Assembly (NCBI GenBank): GCA_905200645.1
Contig: CAJKLD010000010.1
Location: 1-64,000, forward strand
Length of the DNA stretch: 64,000 nt
From: an uncultured Phascolarctobacterium sp.
GTDB lineage: Bacteria > Bacillota > Negativicutes > Acidaminococcales > Acidaminococcaceae
Direction: 5' to 3'
Positions 42,641-51,611 of this stretch are shown here, piece after piece. Numbering within the stretch: the first letter of the stretch is position 1; the number at the start of each line of letters is the position of its first letter. The notes under the pieces are model-generated. The model saw nothing but the letters and a program-made list of their open reading frames with translations. It did not search any database and was not told the DNA's origin. Made by a program: the position numbers and the translations under genes.

Positions 42641-43885
42641 ATGGAAAGTATTATTAAAGATATTAAGCTGGCTCCTTTGGGTTACCAGCGTATTGCCTGG
42701 GCAAAGGAGTATATGCCTTTGCTGAACATTTTAAATGAACAGTACAGCAAAACTCAACCTTTTAAAGGTTTGAATATGATTGTTACCATTCATTTGGAAG
42801 CAAAAACAGCTTATCTGGCAATGGTTCTGAAAAATGCCGGTGCCAATGTGGTTGTTACAGGCAGCAATCCCTTATCTACTCAGGACGAAATTGCCGCAGC
42901 TTTGGTTGACAGCGGCATTACCGTTTTTGCAACGCACGCCTGCACCAATGAAGAATATGATATGTATCTGCGTGAAGCATTAAAGATTGAGCCTGATTTG
43001 ATTATTGACGACGGCGGCGATTTGGTAAACATGCTTCATGGTGAGCGTCGTGATTTAATCGGCAAGCTTTTGGGCGGCAGTGAAGAAACTACTACCGGCG
43101 TACATCGTCTAAAGGCTTTAGCTGCTGCGGGTCATTTGGCTTTTCCGATGATTGCCGTTAATGACGCTTACTGTAAATATCTTTTTGACAATCGTTATGG
43201 TACCGGTCAATCCTCTTGGGACGGCATCATGCGCACTACCAATATGTCCGTTGCAGGTAGAACTGTTGTCATAGCTGGTTACGGCTGGTGCGGCAAGGGC
43301 GTGGCTATGCGCGCGAAAGGTTTGGGCGCTAATGTTATTGTTACCGAAGTAGATCCTATTAAGGGCATTGAAGCTGTTTTTGACGGCTTCCGCGTAATGC
43401 CTATGCAGGAAGCTGCTAAGTATGGCGATATTTTTGTTACTGTCACCGGCTGCAAGGACGTTATCACTAAAGAACACATGCAGGTGATGAAAAACGGCGC
43501 TGTAATGTGTAACGCCGGTCACTTTGATGTAGAAGTAAATAAAAATCATTTAGAAGAATTATCCGTAGTTGCTCCTTACGAAGTGCGTAAAAATATTATG
43601 ACATATACTATGGCTGACGGACGTAAGCTTAACCTGTTGGGCGAAGGCCGTTTAGTAAATTTAGCTTGCGGCGACGGTCATCCTATTGAAATTATGGATT
43701 TGTCCTTTGCTATGCAGTTCCTGGCTATGAAATATTTGTTGGATAATAAAGGGAAGCTGGAGAACAAGCTCTATGTTCTGCCGGAAGAGCTGAATACCGA
43801 GGTGGCTGCATTGAAGCTGCATGCTATGGGTGCAGGTATTGATACGCTTACCGAAGAACAAAAGGCTTATTTAACTGCCGAATAA
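42641..43885 (+). CDS. ahcY: adenosylhomocysteinase
   Basis: NAD-dependent hydrolase of S-adenosylhomocysteine (or its deaminated form) to homocysteine. 414 aa, the shorter form found in many anaerobes and archaea. NIVTIHLE-like start region, GSNPLSTQDEIAAAL, EETTTGVHRLK, the NAD loop VIAGYGWCGKGVAMRAKG near residue 207, and GHFDVEV near 292. Ends in LTAE rather than the KPxxYRY tail of the long form. Two nt after mtnA; next gene 6 nt on. A deaminase at the operon end makes S-inosylhomocysteine a possible true substrate. Confidence 0.94.
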   Translation: MESIIKDIKLAPLGYQRIAWAKEYMPLLNILNEQYSKTQPFKGLNMIVTIHLEAKTAYLAMVLKNAGANVVVTGSNPLSTQDEIAAALVDSGITVFATHACTNEEYDMYLREALKIEPDLIIDDGGDLVNMLHGERRDLIGKLLGGSEETTTGVHRLKALAAAGHLAFPMIAVNDAYCKYLFDNRYGTGQSSWDGIMRTTNMSVAGRTVVIAGYGWCGKGVAMRAKGLGANVIVTEVDPIKGIEAVFDGFRVMPMQEAAKYGDIFVTVTGCKDVITKEHMQVMKNGAVMCNAGHFDVEVNKNHLEELSVVAPYEVRKNIMTYTMADGRKLNLLGEGRLVNLACGDGHPIEIMDLSFAMQFLAMKYLLDNKGKLENKLYVLPEELNTEVAALKLHAMGAGIDTLTEEQKAYLTAE

Positions 43886-43891
43886 AGTGTT

Positions 43892-44563
43892 ATGGAAAAT
43901 TCAACAAGACAAAAAGCTTGCGCAGCCATCGTCGAGATGGGGCGCAGGCTGATAGATGAACGCCTTGTCGCTGGCTCTTGGGGAAATATCAGCTGCCGGA
44001 TTGATGAAAACACTCTTGCTATTACGCCTTCTGGCCGTGGTTATGAAAACCAGCAGCCGGAGGATATAGTGCTTTTGGATAATCAAGGCAATGTAGTTGA
44101 AGGAAAGCGTATTCCTTCCTCTGAAAGCAAGCTGCATGTAGCCATTTATGCTGCATGTCCGAAAGCTAAAGCAATAATTCATACTCATAGTATTTATGCC
44201 AGCGCTTTAGCTGCCATGCGCGAGGATGTGCCTGCGATTATTGAGGACATCGTGCAAATCTGTGGCGGCAAGGTTTACTGTGCTGAATATGCTCTGCCGG
44301 GAACGCAGGAGCTGGCGGGTAACGCCGTTAAGGCTTTGCATGGACGCAAGGCGGCATTATTGGCAAATCATGGCGCTGTGTGTTGGGGTAAAAGCCTGGA
44401 GGACGCGCTGATTGTGTGTGAAATTTTAGAAAAGGCTGCTCAAATAGTGCTTATCTGCCGCGGAGCAGGCGGTAAGGCGTTTGAATTAGATGCAGCAGAT
44501 GCCGAGGCTATGCACAGCTTTTATGAACAGCATTATTCTAAACGTCAAATGGACGAGGAATAA
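43892..44563 (+). CDS. class II aldolase, L-fuculose-1-phosphate aldolase-like
   Basis: 223-aa zinc aldolase. The catalytic Glu78 (PSSESKLH) and zinc ligands His97, His99 (IIHTHS) and His160 (ANHG) match FucA Glu73, His92, His94 and His155 with a constant shift of five. In the company of mtnP and mtnA it is best read as the aldolase that splits 5-methylthioribulose (or 5-deoxyribulose) 1-phosphate into DHAP and an aldehyde, the 'DHAP shunt' known from Rhodospirillum and some E. coli. The alternative is MtnB dehydratase, which shares the fold, but no MtnC/D is nearby. Confidence 0.85.
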   Translation: MENSTRQKACAAIVEMGRRLIDERLVAGSWGNISCRIDENTLAITPSGRGYENQQPEDIVLLDNQGNVVEGKRIPSSESKLHVAIYAACPKAKAIIHTHSIYASALAAMREDVPAIIEDIVQICGGKVYCAEYALPGTQELAGNAVKALHGRKAALLANHGAVCWGKSLEDALIVCEILEKAAQIVLICRGAGGKAFELDAADAEAMHSFYEQHYSKRQMDEE

Positions 44564-44572
44564 AGGGGTGGT

Positions 44573-45856
44573 ATGTTGAATAAATTATTGATTAAAAATA
44601 TTGAGCTTTTGCACACTCCCTACGGCGAGCTGCAAAATATCGCTGTTGAAAATAATAAAATCACTTATGTAGGTGCAGATATTCCGGCAAATATTCAGGA
44701 TGCGGAAATAATCGACGGCCAAGGCAAGCTGGCAACCGCCGGTATGGTTAATACTCATGGCCACGTTTCTATGACTTTGCTGCGCAGCTATGCTGATGAT
44801 ATGGCGCTTATGGATTGGCTGCAAAATAAAATTTGGCCTATTGAGGACAAAATGGATGCCAACGACATTTATTGGGGCGCTATGCTGGGCATTGCAGAAA
44901 TGCTCAAAGGCGGTACTACTTGTTTTGCCGATATGTATGCCTTTATGGAAGACGTTGCCCGCGCTTGCGCAGAAACAGGCATTCGTGCTAATTTGTGCCG
45001 TGGTCTTATCGGCGTTGCTCCTGATAAGGATTTAAAGCTGGCGGAAAATAATGTGCTGTTTGAAAATTGGCATGGCTGCGATAACGGACGCATTCGCGTT
45101 ACCTATGGCCCTCACGCTCCTTATACCTGTCCGGTAGATTATTTAGAAAAAGTTATCAAAGCGGCTGCAGAGCATAAGGCAGAAATTCAGATGCATTTAT
45201 GTGAAACTAAATTTGAAGTGGAAAGCTGCGTCAAAGAACATGGCGTAACACCTATCAAATTGATGGATAACTTAGGAATGTTTGAGTTAGGGACGGTTGC
45301 TGCGCACTGTGTACATTTAACTGATGAGGATATGGAAATTATGGCGGCAAAAAAAGTGCGCGTTGCCCATAATCCTCAAAGTAATTTAAAACTGGCCAGC
45401 GGTATTGCGCCAGTCGCACAAATGCTGGAAAAGGGCATTTGCGTGGGCTTAGGTACAGACGGCGCTTCCAGTAATAATAATCTGGATATGCTCGAAGAAT
45501 GTCGCGCTGCAGCAATGCTGCATAAAGCTACAACCTTGAATCCATTGGTCGTTCCGGCTGCTAAAGCCTGGGAAATGGCAACCTGTGATGGCGCTAAGGT
45601 TTTAGGCTTTGAAAATTTAGGCACGCTTGAAGCTGGTAAACTGGCTGATATTGTGCTGTGGGATATGCATAAGCCATATTGGTATCCGCGTCATAATAAG
45701 CTGTCCCAGCTTGTTTATGCCGCTAACAGCAGTGATGCAGATACAGTGATTATTGCCGGTAAAAAAGTTCTTGAGGGTGGCAGGCTGCTGACTTTTGACG
45801 AAGAAAAAATTTATGCAGAGGCTCAGGCTTGTGCAGAAAAATTAGTTAATAAATAA
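44573..45856 (+). CDS. mtaD: 5-methylthioadenosine/S-adenosylhomocysteine deaminase
   Basis: 427-aa amidohydrolase that deaminates MTA, SAH and sometimes 5'-deoxyadenosine. Metal ligands: VNTHGHVSM near residue 62, QMHLCET near 213, HCVHLTDEDM near 246 and GTDGASSNNNLDML near 303. The C-terminal 'GTLEAGKLADIVLWD' is typical. AAGGGGTGG precedes the ATG. Last gene of the salvage operon; 28 nt before the flavoprotein pair. Confidence 0.92.
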   Translation: MLNKLLIKNIELLHTPYGELQNIAVENNKITYVGADIPANIQDAEIIDGQGKLATAGMVNTHGHVSMTLLRSYADDMALMDWLQNKIWPIEDKMDANDIYWGAMLGIAEMLKGGTTCFADMYAFMEDVARACAETGIRANLCRGLIGVAPDKDLKLAENNVLFENWHGCDNGRIRVTYGPHAPYTCPVDYLEKVIKAAAEHKAEIQMHLCETKFEVESCVKEHGVTPIKLMDNLGMFELGTVAAHCVHLTDEDMEIMAAKKVRVAHNPQSNLKLASGIAPVAQMLEKGICVGLGTDGASSNNNLDMLEECRAAAMLHKATTLNPLVVPAAKAWEMATCDGAKVLGFENLGTLEAGKLADIVLWDMHKPYWYPRHNKLSQLVYAANSSDADTVIIAGKKVLEGGRLLTFDEEKIYAEAQACAEKLVNK

Positions 45857-45884
45857 ATTTAAGTTTATATCAGGAGGAAACATT

Positions 45885-46727
45885 ATGGCAAAAATTATTA
45901 CCAAGGAACTGATCGCTCCTTCCGTCTACGAAATGGTTGTAGATGCGCCTTTGGTGGCTCATAAATGCCAGCCGGGGCAATTTGTCATTGTAAGAACTGA
46001 CGAATTCAGCGAGCGTGTACCGCTGACCATTGCCGACTTCAATCGCGAAGCAGGCACTATTACCTTAATTATTCAAGCGGTAGGTAATACTACTCGCCAC
46101 CTGTGCGAAAGCTTTAACGTCGGCGACGATATTTTAGACGTTGTTGGTCCCTTGGGTCGTCCTTCTGAAATGGAGAAATTTGGTACAGTTGTTGTAGTTG
46201 GCGGCGGTATCGGCGTTGCGCCGGTTTATCCTATTGCCCGCGCTTATCATGAGCTGGGAAATAAGGTTATTTCTATCATCGGCGCCCGCGATAAGGATTT
46301 GGTTATCTGGCAGGAGAAAATGGCTGCCATCAGTGACGAAGTAATAATTACCACCGATAACGGTTCTGCAGGACGCAAGGGCTTCGTAACCGATCCGCTG
46401 CGCGAAATGCTGGAAGCAGGAGAGAAAATCGATTTAGTGCTGGCTATCGGTCCTGTAATTATGATGAAAAATGTTGCTGCCGTAACCAAACCCTTCGGCG
46501 TAAAAACCACGGCCAGCCTAAATACTATTATGGTTGACGGCACGGGCATGTGCGGCGGCTGCCGTGTAATGGTTGGCGGCGAAAATAAATTTGCTTGTGT
46601 AGACGGTCCCGAGTTTGATGCCCATCAGGTTGATTTTGCCAACTTGGTAATGCGTCAGCAAATGTACAAGAACCAGGAAAGCCTGGAATATAGCTGCGGA
46701 GGTCATTGCAAATGCGTGGAGGAATGA
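45885..46727 (+). CDS. FAD/NAD- and [2Fe-2S]-binding subunit, NfnA/SudB-type
   Basis: 280-aa ferredoxin-NADP reductase alpha subunit-like protein, related to PyrK. FAD domain (RVPLTIADFN near residue 46), NAD domain (VVVGGGIGVAPVYPIA near 103) and a C-terminal [2Fe-2S] site GTGMCGGCRVMVGG with further Cys near 243 and at the end. It forms a heterodimer with the next gene, either NfnAB (electron-bifurcating NADH:ferredoxin NADP reductase) or SudBA. GGAGG precedes the ATG. Confidence 0.9.
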   Translation: MAKIITKELIAPSVYEMVVDAPLVAHKCQPGQFVIVRTDEFSERVPLTIADFNREAGTITLIIQAVGNTTRHLCESFNVGDDILDVVGPLGRPSEMEKFGTVVVVGGGIGVAPVYPIARAYHELGNKVISIIGARDKDLVIWQEKMAAISDEVIITTDNGSAGRKGFVTDPLREMLEAGEKIDLVLAIGPVIMMKNVAAVTKPFGVKTTASLNTIMVDGTGMCGGCRVMVGGENKFACVDGPEFDAHQVDFANLVMRQQMYKNQESLEYSCGGHCKCVEE

Positions 46728-48100
46728 GAAACCCAATGCCGGAACAGCCGGCCAACGTGCGCAACAAAAATTTTGAAGAAGTAGCTCTTGGTTATACCAA
46801 GGAAATGGCAGTAGACGAAGCACAACGCTGCTTGAATTGTCCTAAACCGCGCTGTGTAGGCAACTGTCCCGTAAATATTGAAATTCCTAAATTTATTCAC
46901 GAGGTAGCGCAGGAAAATTTTGCCGAAGCTTATAAAATTTTGAAACGTAAAAGCGCTCTGCCAGCTGTTTGCGGCCGCGTATGTCCGCAGGAAAACCAGT
47001 GCGAGGGTAAATGTATTTTAGGTATTAAGGGCGAGCCTGTTGCTATTGGCCGTTTGGAGCGCTTTGTTGCCGATTATGCCCGTGAGCACGGTTTTGATAA
47101 CGAGGTTGAAGCTCCGGCAGAACGCAAGGGCAAAAAGGTTGCTATCGTAGGCAGCGGCCCCAGCGGCTTGACCTGCGCCGGAGATTTAGCAAAAATGGGC
47201 TATGACGTTACCATGTACGAAGCTCTGCATGCTGCAGGCGGCGTGCTTATGTACGGCATTCCGCAATTCCGTCTGCCTAAAGAAATTGTACAGCACGAAA
47301 TTGCCGGTTTGAAAAAGCTGGGCGTAAATATTGTAGTCAATGCCGTAATCGGCCGTACCTTTACCATTAAAGAGTTAATGGAGGAAGAAGGCTTCAGCGC
47401 TGTTTATGTTGGCACCGGCGCTGGTTTGCCGCATTTTATGCACATTGACGGCGAAAATTTAAACGGTGTATATTCTGCCAATGAATTCCTTACTCGCGTA
47501 AATCTTATGAAAGCATATCAATTCCCCAACGTAGCAACTCCTGTTTATGTTGGCAAGAGCGCTGCCATTGTTGGTGCCGGTAACGTAGCTATGGACGCTG
47601 CCCGTACTGCTAAGCGTTTGGGCGCAGAGCATGTTTATATTGTTTACCGCCGCAGCGAGGAAGAAATGCCTGCTCGTAAAGAAGAAATCGGACATGCTAA
47701 GGAAGAAGGCATTGAGCTACGTCTGTTAAATAATCCCACCGCCATTATCGGCAACGAAAAAGGCTGGGTAAGCGGACTGCAATGCGTAAAAATGGAGTTG
47801 GGCGAAGCTGACGCCAGCGGCCGCCGCAGTCCTGTGGCTATCGCAGGCAGCGAGTATGTTTTGGATGTGGATATGGTAGTTATGGCTATTGGTCAAGGAC
47901 CAAATCCGTTGATTAAAGATACTACTCCTGATTTGGAAGTCAACAAACGCGGTAACATTGTTGCCGACGAGGTTGGCGCCACCTCTATTCCCGGAGTATT
48001 TGCAGGCGGCGACATTGTAACCGGCGCTGCTACCGTAATTTCCGCAATGGGCGCTGGTAAGAAAGCTGCCGCTGCTATTGACGAATATTTGAGTAAATAA
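46712..48100 (+). CDS. gltA: NADPH-dependent glutamate synthase-like subunit, NfnB/SudA-type
   Basis: 462 aa. N-terminal [4Fe-4S] cysteines CLNCPKPRCVGNCP and CGRVCPQENQCEGKC (residues about 40-100), then two nucleotide-binding sites: GSGPSGLTCAGDLAK (FAD) near 148 and GAGNVAMDAARTAKRLG (NADP) near 289, ending GDIVTGAATVISAMGAGKKAA. The ATG at 46712 (GGAGG 9 nt upstream) overlaps the partner gene by 16 nt. No large glutamate synthase subunit is present, so the role is NADPH/ferredoxin balancing rather than glutamate synthesis. Confidence 0.9.
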   Translation: MRGGMRNPMPEQPANVRNKNFEEVALGYTKEMAVDEAQRCLNCPKPRCVGNCPVNIEIPKFIHEVAQENFAEAYKILKRKSALPAVCGRVCPQENQCEGKCILGIKGEPVAIGRLERFVADYAREHGFDNEVEAPAERKGKKVAIVGSGPSGLTCAGDLAKMGYDVTMYEALHAAGGVLMYGIPQFRLPKEIVQHEIAGLKKLGVNIVVNAVIGRTFTIKELMEEEGFSAVYVGTGAGLPHFMHIDGENLNGVYSANEFLTRVNLMKAYQFPNVATPVYVGKSAAIVGAGNVAMDAARTAKRLGAEHVYIVYRRSEEEMPARKEEIGHAKEEGIELRLLNNPTAIIGNEKGWVSGLQCVKMELGEADASGRRSPVAIAGSEYVLDVDMVVMAIGQGPNPLIKDTTPDLEVNKRGNIVADEVGATSIPGVFAGGDIVTGAATVISAMGAGKKAAAAIDEYLSK

Positions 48101-48167
48101 TTGTATTCAAATTGTTAGCATGGAATTTATTATGCAAAAATAGAAAATATAATACAACAAGTGAAAG

Positions 48168-48219
48168 GTTCCCTGTATCGGCTTTTAGAATTAAATCTGA
48201 TACAGGGTTCTTCTTTTTT
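48168..48219 (+). terminator. terminator of the nfnA-gltA operon
   Basis: CCCTGTATC (48171-48179) pairs with GATACAGGG (48199-48207), 19-nt loop, followed by TTCTTCTTTTTT. Confidence 0.7.
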
Positions 48220-48399
48220 GTTTAACAATAATTATAGGTTAAATTATATCATCAATAACATGTTCGCCAAAACAGGCTATAAAAAGCTTATGAGCTTAGC
48301 TATTGAGGCTACCAATAAAGGGTATATTCGATTCGAAGATGAGGATGAAAATTAACAGAAGAATAGGGTAAAATTTTAGCATACTGACAAAAATTACAG

Positions 48400-48428
48400 T
48401 TACCAAGATTAAGCCTATTTGATACAAT
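48400..48428 (+). promoter_or_regulatory. promoter of the exported-protein cluster
   Basis: TTACCA (48400-48405), 17-bp spacer, TACAAT (48423-48428). Confidence 0.5.
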
Positions 48429-48479
48429 TATAGTAGCATATAGAACTTTTATGTTTAGAAATAAGAGGAGGCTATATTT

Positions 48480-49409
48480 ATGCATAGAAAAATTATTGGT
48501 TCGGTGTTATTGGGCTTATGTATGTTTGCCAACTCTGCATTGGCAGCTTTGCCTAAAGAGGGGGTATACGAGAAGCATAGTGCAGCGGGAACTTTAGAAG
48601 CGCGTATGTTTGTTATGGGTGAACATGGTGCCACTAAATATACCTTTGGTTATGGTAATGACTATACACAAATTATTTGGCTAGAGGGCTATACATCTAA
48701 TGGAGAAAGGCATTCTGAATTTGCTACCAAATATGTTTGGAAAACAGACAGTGTTGGTGCAGCAGAAACTGCTTTGATTTTAGATCGTGAGGGTATTGAA
48801 AATTTAAAGAATGAAGATATTGCTACTCCTATTTACGCACAGGATATGGCTGCTTTTTCCTTTGACGATAATGGTATGGCTAAGGTCAATGTTAGACCAG
48901 GCTTTACTGGTGAACCTGAAAGCTGGAAAAATGGCAATACTGCTGCTTCCTTTAGCGGCAAGTATACCTATGTTGCGGATAACCTAAAATTCACCCCTAT
49001 AAGCTTGGCTTATGCCCATGAAAGTACATGTAACCCAGATCGCTTTTATCAAGCAGAGACTGTAAATCAGGAATGGAACCAGACTAAGATTCGTATCAAA
49101 GCCACAGGAACTCGTTTTGAATGTGTAGAAAACCTTATGGAGCTTGGCTATTTAGTGAAAATTGATGCTGAGCTTGGCAATACTGTTAATATGCGTGGTT
49201 GGACTGGCCGTGGCGTTTTGTTAGGCTCTGAAGTACGTATGCGTGCTAACACAACTACTGATTCTAAAATTGTAGGTATGCTAGATTTAAACGAGTCAGT
49301 TGAGGTTTTAGGGTATGAAAAGGGCCTAGATGGTCGAGGCTGGTATTATGTGAAAAAAGGGAATGGATTAGAGGGCTTTGCCGCAGCTCAATTTATTGAT
49401 TTAAGATAA
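48480..49409 (+). CDS. exported protein with C-terminal SH3b-like domain (1 of 3)
   Basis: 309 aa. Signal peptide (residues 1-22, cleaved at ALA/ALP), then an unrecognised N-terminal domain beginning LPKEGVYEKHSAAGTLEARMF, and a C-terminal bacterial SH3 domain (about 245-309): GSEVRMRANTTTDSKIVGMLD, GWYYVKK, GFAAAQFI. SH3b domains often bind peptidoglycan or surface ligands. GAGGAGG lies 9 nt upstream. It shares with the next protein the 'P.(E/S)GVY' start and the 'EVR.R..(P/T)' SH3 pattern, so the two are likely paralogues. Function unknown. Confidence 0.8.
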   Translation: MHRKIIGSVLLGLCMFANSALAALPKEGVYEKHSAAGTLEARMFVMGEHGATKYTFGYGNDYTQIIWLEGYTSNGERHSEFATKYVWKTDSVGAAETALILDREGIENLKNEDIATPIYAQDMAAFSFDDNGMAKVNVRPGFTGEPESWKNGNTAASFSGKYTYVADNLKFTPISLAYAHESTCNPDRFYQAETVNQEWNQTKIRIKATGTRFECVENLMELGYLVKIDAELGNTVNMRGWTGRGVLLGSEVRMRANTTTDSKIVGMLDLNESVEVLGYEKGLDGRGWYYVKKGNGLEGFAAAQFIDLR

Positions 49410-49483
49410 GCTGGTGTAAAGGCTATTCTAGATTCTAATAGTTTGCTCTAGAGTCTAAAATACGGAAAAGGATAAGAAAAATT

Positions 49484-50704
49484 ATGAAAAAGAAAATTTT
49501 AGGGTTGACTGCTGCGCTGATCCTAGTCAGCTCAATAGCTTTGGCTGCTCCTCAATCTGGGGTGTATCAGCAAATGTATGCTGATGGTAGATTAAAAAGC
49601 GTGGTTACCATACTACATAATTCAGGTACCGGGGATTATATGGCACAGAATAGCATAGGTGATAACACCTACGTTTGTTTTGATGCGTTGGATAACAATG
49701 GTTACGAAACAGAGAATTATGCCTCCAAGCTAGAGGAGACTAGCAACGGCTATGCCGCCTCTGAAAAATGCTTTGTAATTGATGCTGAAAATCTGGCAAA
49801 GTGTGAGCAAAAGGAGCGGTTTAAGGTTAATGCTGTTAAAAAGCAGGGACCTTTAATTCGCTTTACGGGAGAGGATAGGTTAACGGTAAGTGGAGCTGGT
49901 GCCAAGTACGATGGTGAGTATTATTTTAGTCCCAGAAGTAATCCTCAGGCCAATAATGCTTTAATGCTTTACGCCTATGAGACTACAAAAAATGTTAGTC
50001 TTTTTGAAGAAGGGACTGGGGCAAATACTTATTGCATACAGCAATATGACTTTGCACCCTGGGTTAATTGCATTGAGCTAAATTATAAGGATGGTAGCCA
50101 AGGAGATTACTCCGAGAACGTTCTGATGGACAATGAGTTTAATATAGTAATGAGATGTATTACGGAAGGTAATGCTAGCTACAAGCCTTTTTTTGTTAGT
50201 GATAAATATGTTCAATGGGCAGAAAATGGCCTAGCTTCCTTTAAGACCTGCGTCGGGGGAGACGAGAGCTCCTTGTATATGCATAGATATTTAGCAAAGA
50301 CCTTCCCTGAGCTAACCAAGTCCAATAATATGACCTTAGTTTTTAAAGACTTCTTTGGTGGCGAGGGAGAAAATGCCGTATTTACCCGCCTTTATGATTT
50401 AGTAAGGGACGCTGATGGAGTGAAGGCTCTAGCAGCCAGTGTTGGTCATTCAGACAACGATGCAATGAAGGTAAAGAAATATATGGGCTTTAATTACATT
50501 ACCGGTGATGAAGTACGTATCCGTAAGGAGCCTAATACTGCTTGCGACATCTTAGGCTATGTAAATAAGGGTGATATGGTTGAGGTACTGGGCTTAGTAG
50601 ACCAAACAGGTGAGACCTTTGATAATAGCTGGGCAGCTATTCGCTTAGCCAATGGTAAGCTTGGCTATGTTTCGAAAATGTTTATTGAAGGGTTAAATAA
50701 TTAA
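49484..50704 (+). CDS. exported protein with C-terminal SH3b-like domain (2 of 3)
   Basis: 406 aa. Signal peptide cleaved at ALA/APQ (residue 22); mature start PQSGVYQQMYADGRLKSVV parallels the previous protein. A long unrecognised middle (residues about 40-335) is rich in aromatic and acidic residues. The C-terminal SH3b (about 338-404) has TGDEVRIRKEPNTACDILGYV, SWAAIRL and LGYVSKMFI. AAGGATAAG precedes the ATG. 74 nt after its paralogue and 29 nt before the next gene. Confidence 0.8.
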   Translation: MKKKILGLTAALILVSSIALAAPQSGVYQQMYADGRLKSVVTILHNSGTGDYMAQNSIGDNTYVCFDALDNNGYETENYASKLEETSNGYAASEKCFVIDAENLAKCEQKERFKVNAVKKQGPLIRFTGEDRLTVSGAGAKYDGEYYFSPRSNPQANNALMLYAYETTKNVSLFEEGTGANTYCIQQYDFAPWVNCIELNYKDGSQGDYSENVLMDNEFNIVMRCITEGNASYKPFFVSDKYVQWAENGLASFKTCVGGDESSLYMHRYLAKTFPELTKSNNMTLVFKDFFGGEGENAVFTRLYDLVRDADGVKALAASVGHSDNDAMKVKKYMGFNYITGDEVRIRKEPNTACDILGYVNKGDMVEVLGLVDQTGETFDNSWAAIRLANGKLGYVSKMFIEGLNN

Positions 50705-50733
50705 TATTTGTTGAGAAAAATGGAGGCTTAAAA

Positions 50734-51501
50734 ATGTTTACTTGGCAAAAACTGATCATGGGAGCAGCTGTAGGTGCTTTTTGTCTAGGCTTGAGCTATG
50801 CTGCTCCTGCATACGCAACTAGTGATAATAATGCTGTAGTATATGTTAGCGATAAAATCGAATACGTGAAAATATCTCCTGAGGAAGCCGCTTTTAGAGA
50901 TAAAAGAAACGGAAACTCTATGTATGTTGTAGAGGATAGAAAGCAGGGGCTTTATAAAATTACCTGTATGGAGGATACCTACATGGATGTCTTCAAGCTG
51001 GAGGAGACCTGGCAGGGATTTAAGGGGAGTCGTAATACGATTGCCAATGTAGGCTATGTTAATAATTGTATGCATGATTTAGAAAGTGGCTATATGGATG
51101 AGGTCGCTTATCATAGCTATCATCAGGTTAAGGATATTGCTGATGGGGTAGGAGCTCTGCCAAATCATTTCGAAATTCATTATATTTATAATGATATTGA
51201 TGAGAAAATGTTTTTAGCAGCAATCTGTAAGGTAAATAATGCGCCTAGCACAGAGTTTAGTATTTTTGGCGGCTATAAGTATATTAGTGGTACGGAGGTA
51301 CGCATGCGCCAGGCTCCCAATCTGAATGGCGACATTTTGGGCTATTTTAACCAAAACGAGAGTGTTTATGTTTATGGCTATGCCAATGTAGATTATAGTG
51401 CGCCGCTTCCTAATGGCTGGGCCTATGTAAAACGCGAGAATGGACAGGCTGGCTATGTAGCGGCTCAGTTTTTGCAGCGTGGTCCCATTAGAGGGATGTA
51501 A
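50734..51501 (+). CDS. exported protein with C-terminal SH3b-like domain (3 of 3)
   Basis: 255 aa. Signal peptide (1-28, cleaved near AYA/TS), a 150-residue unrecognised domain, and an SH3b domain (about 185-250): SGTEVRMRQAPNLNGDILGYF, NESVYVYGYA, GWAYVKR and GYVAAQFLQ. The 'GYFNQNES' and 'GMLDLNES' segments of proteins 1 and 3 are clearly related. GGAGG precedes the ATG. Confidence 0.8.
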   Translation: MFTWQKLIMGAAVGAFCLGLSYAAPAYATSDNNAVVYVSDKIEYVKISPEEAAFRDKRNGNSMYVVEDRKQGLYKITCMEDTYMDVFKLEETWQGFKGSRNTIANVGYVNNCMHDLESGYMDEVAYHSYHQVKDIADGVGALPNHFEIHYIYNDIDEKMFLAAICKVNNAPSTEFSIFGGYKYISGTEVRMRQAPNLNGDILGYFNQNESVYVYGYANVDYSAPLPNGWAYVKRENGQAGYVAAQFLQRGPIRGM

Positions 51502-51611
51502 ATCGCCAAGGAAAGCTTCAGTACGTTTTATAAATTGAAGTGTTATGTGTAGAAGTATGCTTGGCCCTGTGGCCTAAATAATAAAAAATTATTTTATAAG
51601 AGGTGACTATT

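Larger units (their letters stand above)
48101..48479. other. intergenic region with terminator, possible gene remnant and promoter
   Basis: 379 nt. It contains the gltA terminator (48171-48219), then a short frame ending at 48355 whose last 30 residues (MFAKTGYKKLMSLAIEATN and an acidic tail) look protein-like but have no RBS, perhaps a gene remnant, and a promoter for the exported-protein cluster at 48400-48428. Confidence 0.5.

Noticed and set aside
43892..44563. Calling the class II aldolase MtnB (methylthioribulose-1-P dehydratase)
   Set aside because: The catalytic Glu and zinc ligands align with FucA at constant offset and the partner genes of the MtnB route are absent here; not fully excluded.
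48161..48355. 64-codon open frame after gltA
   Set aside because: Its first half is the gltA terminator hairpin and there is no RBS. Only the last 30 residues look protein-like, so I noted it as a possible remnant and not a gene.
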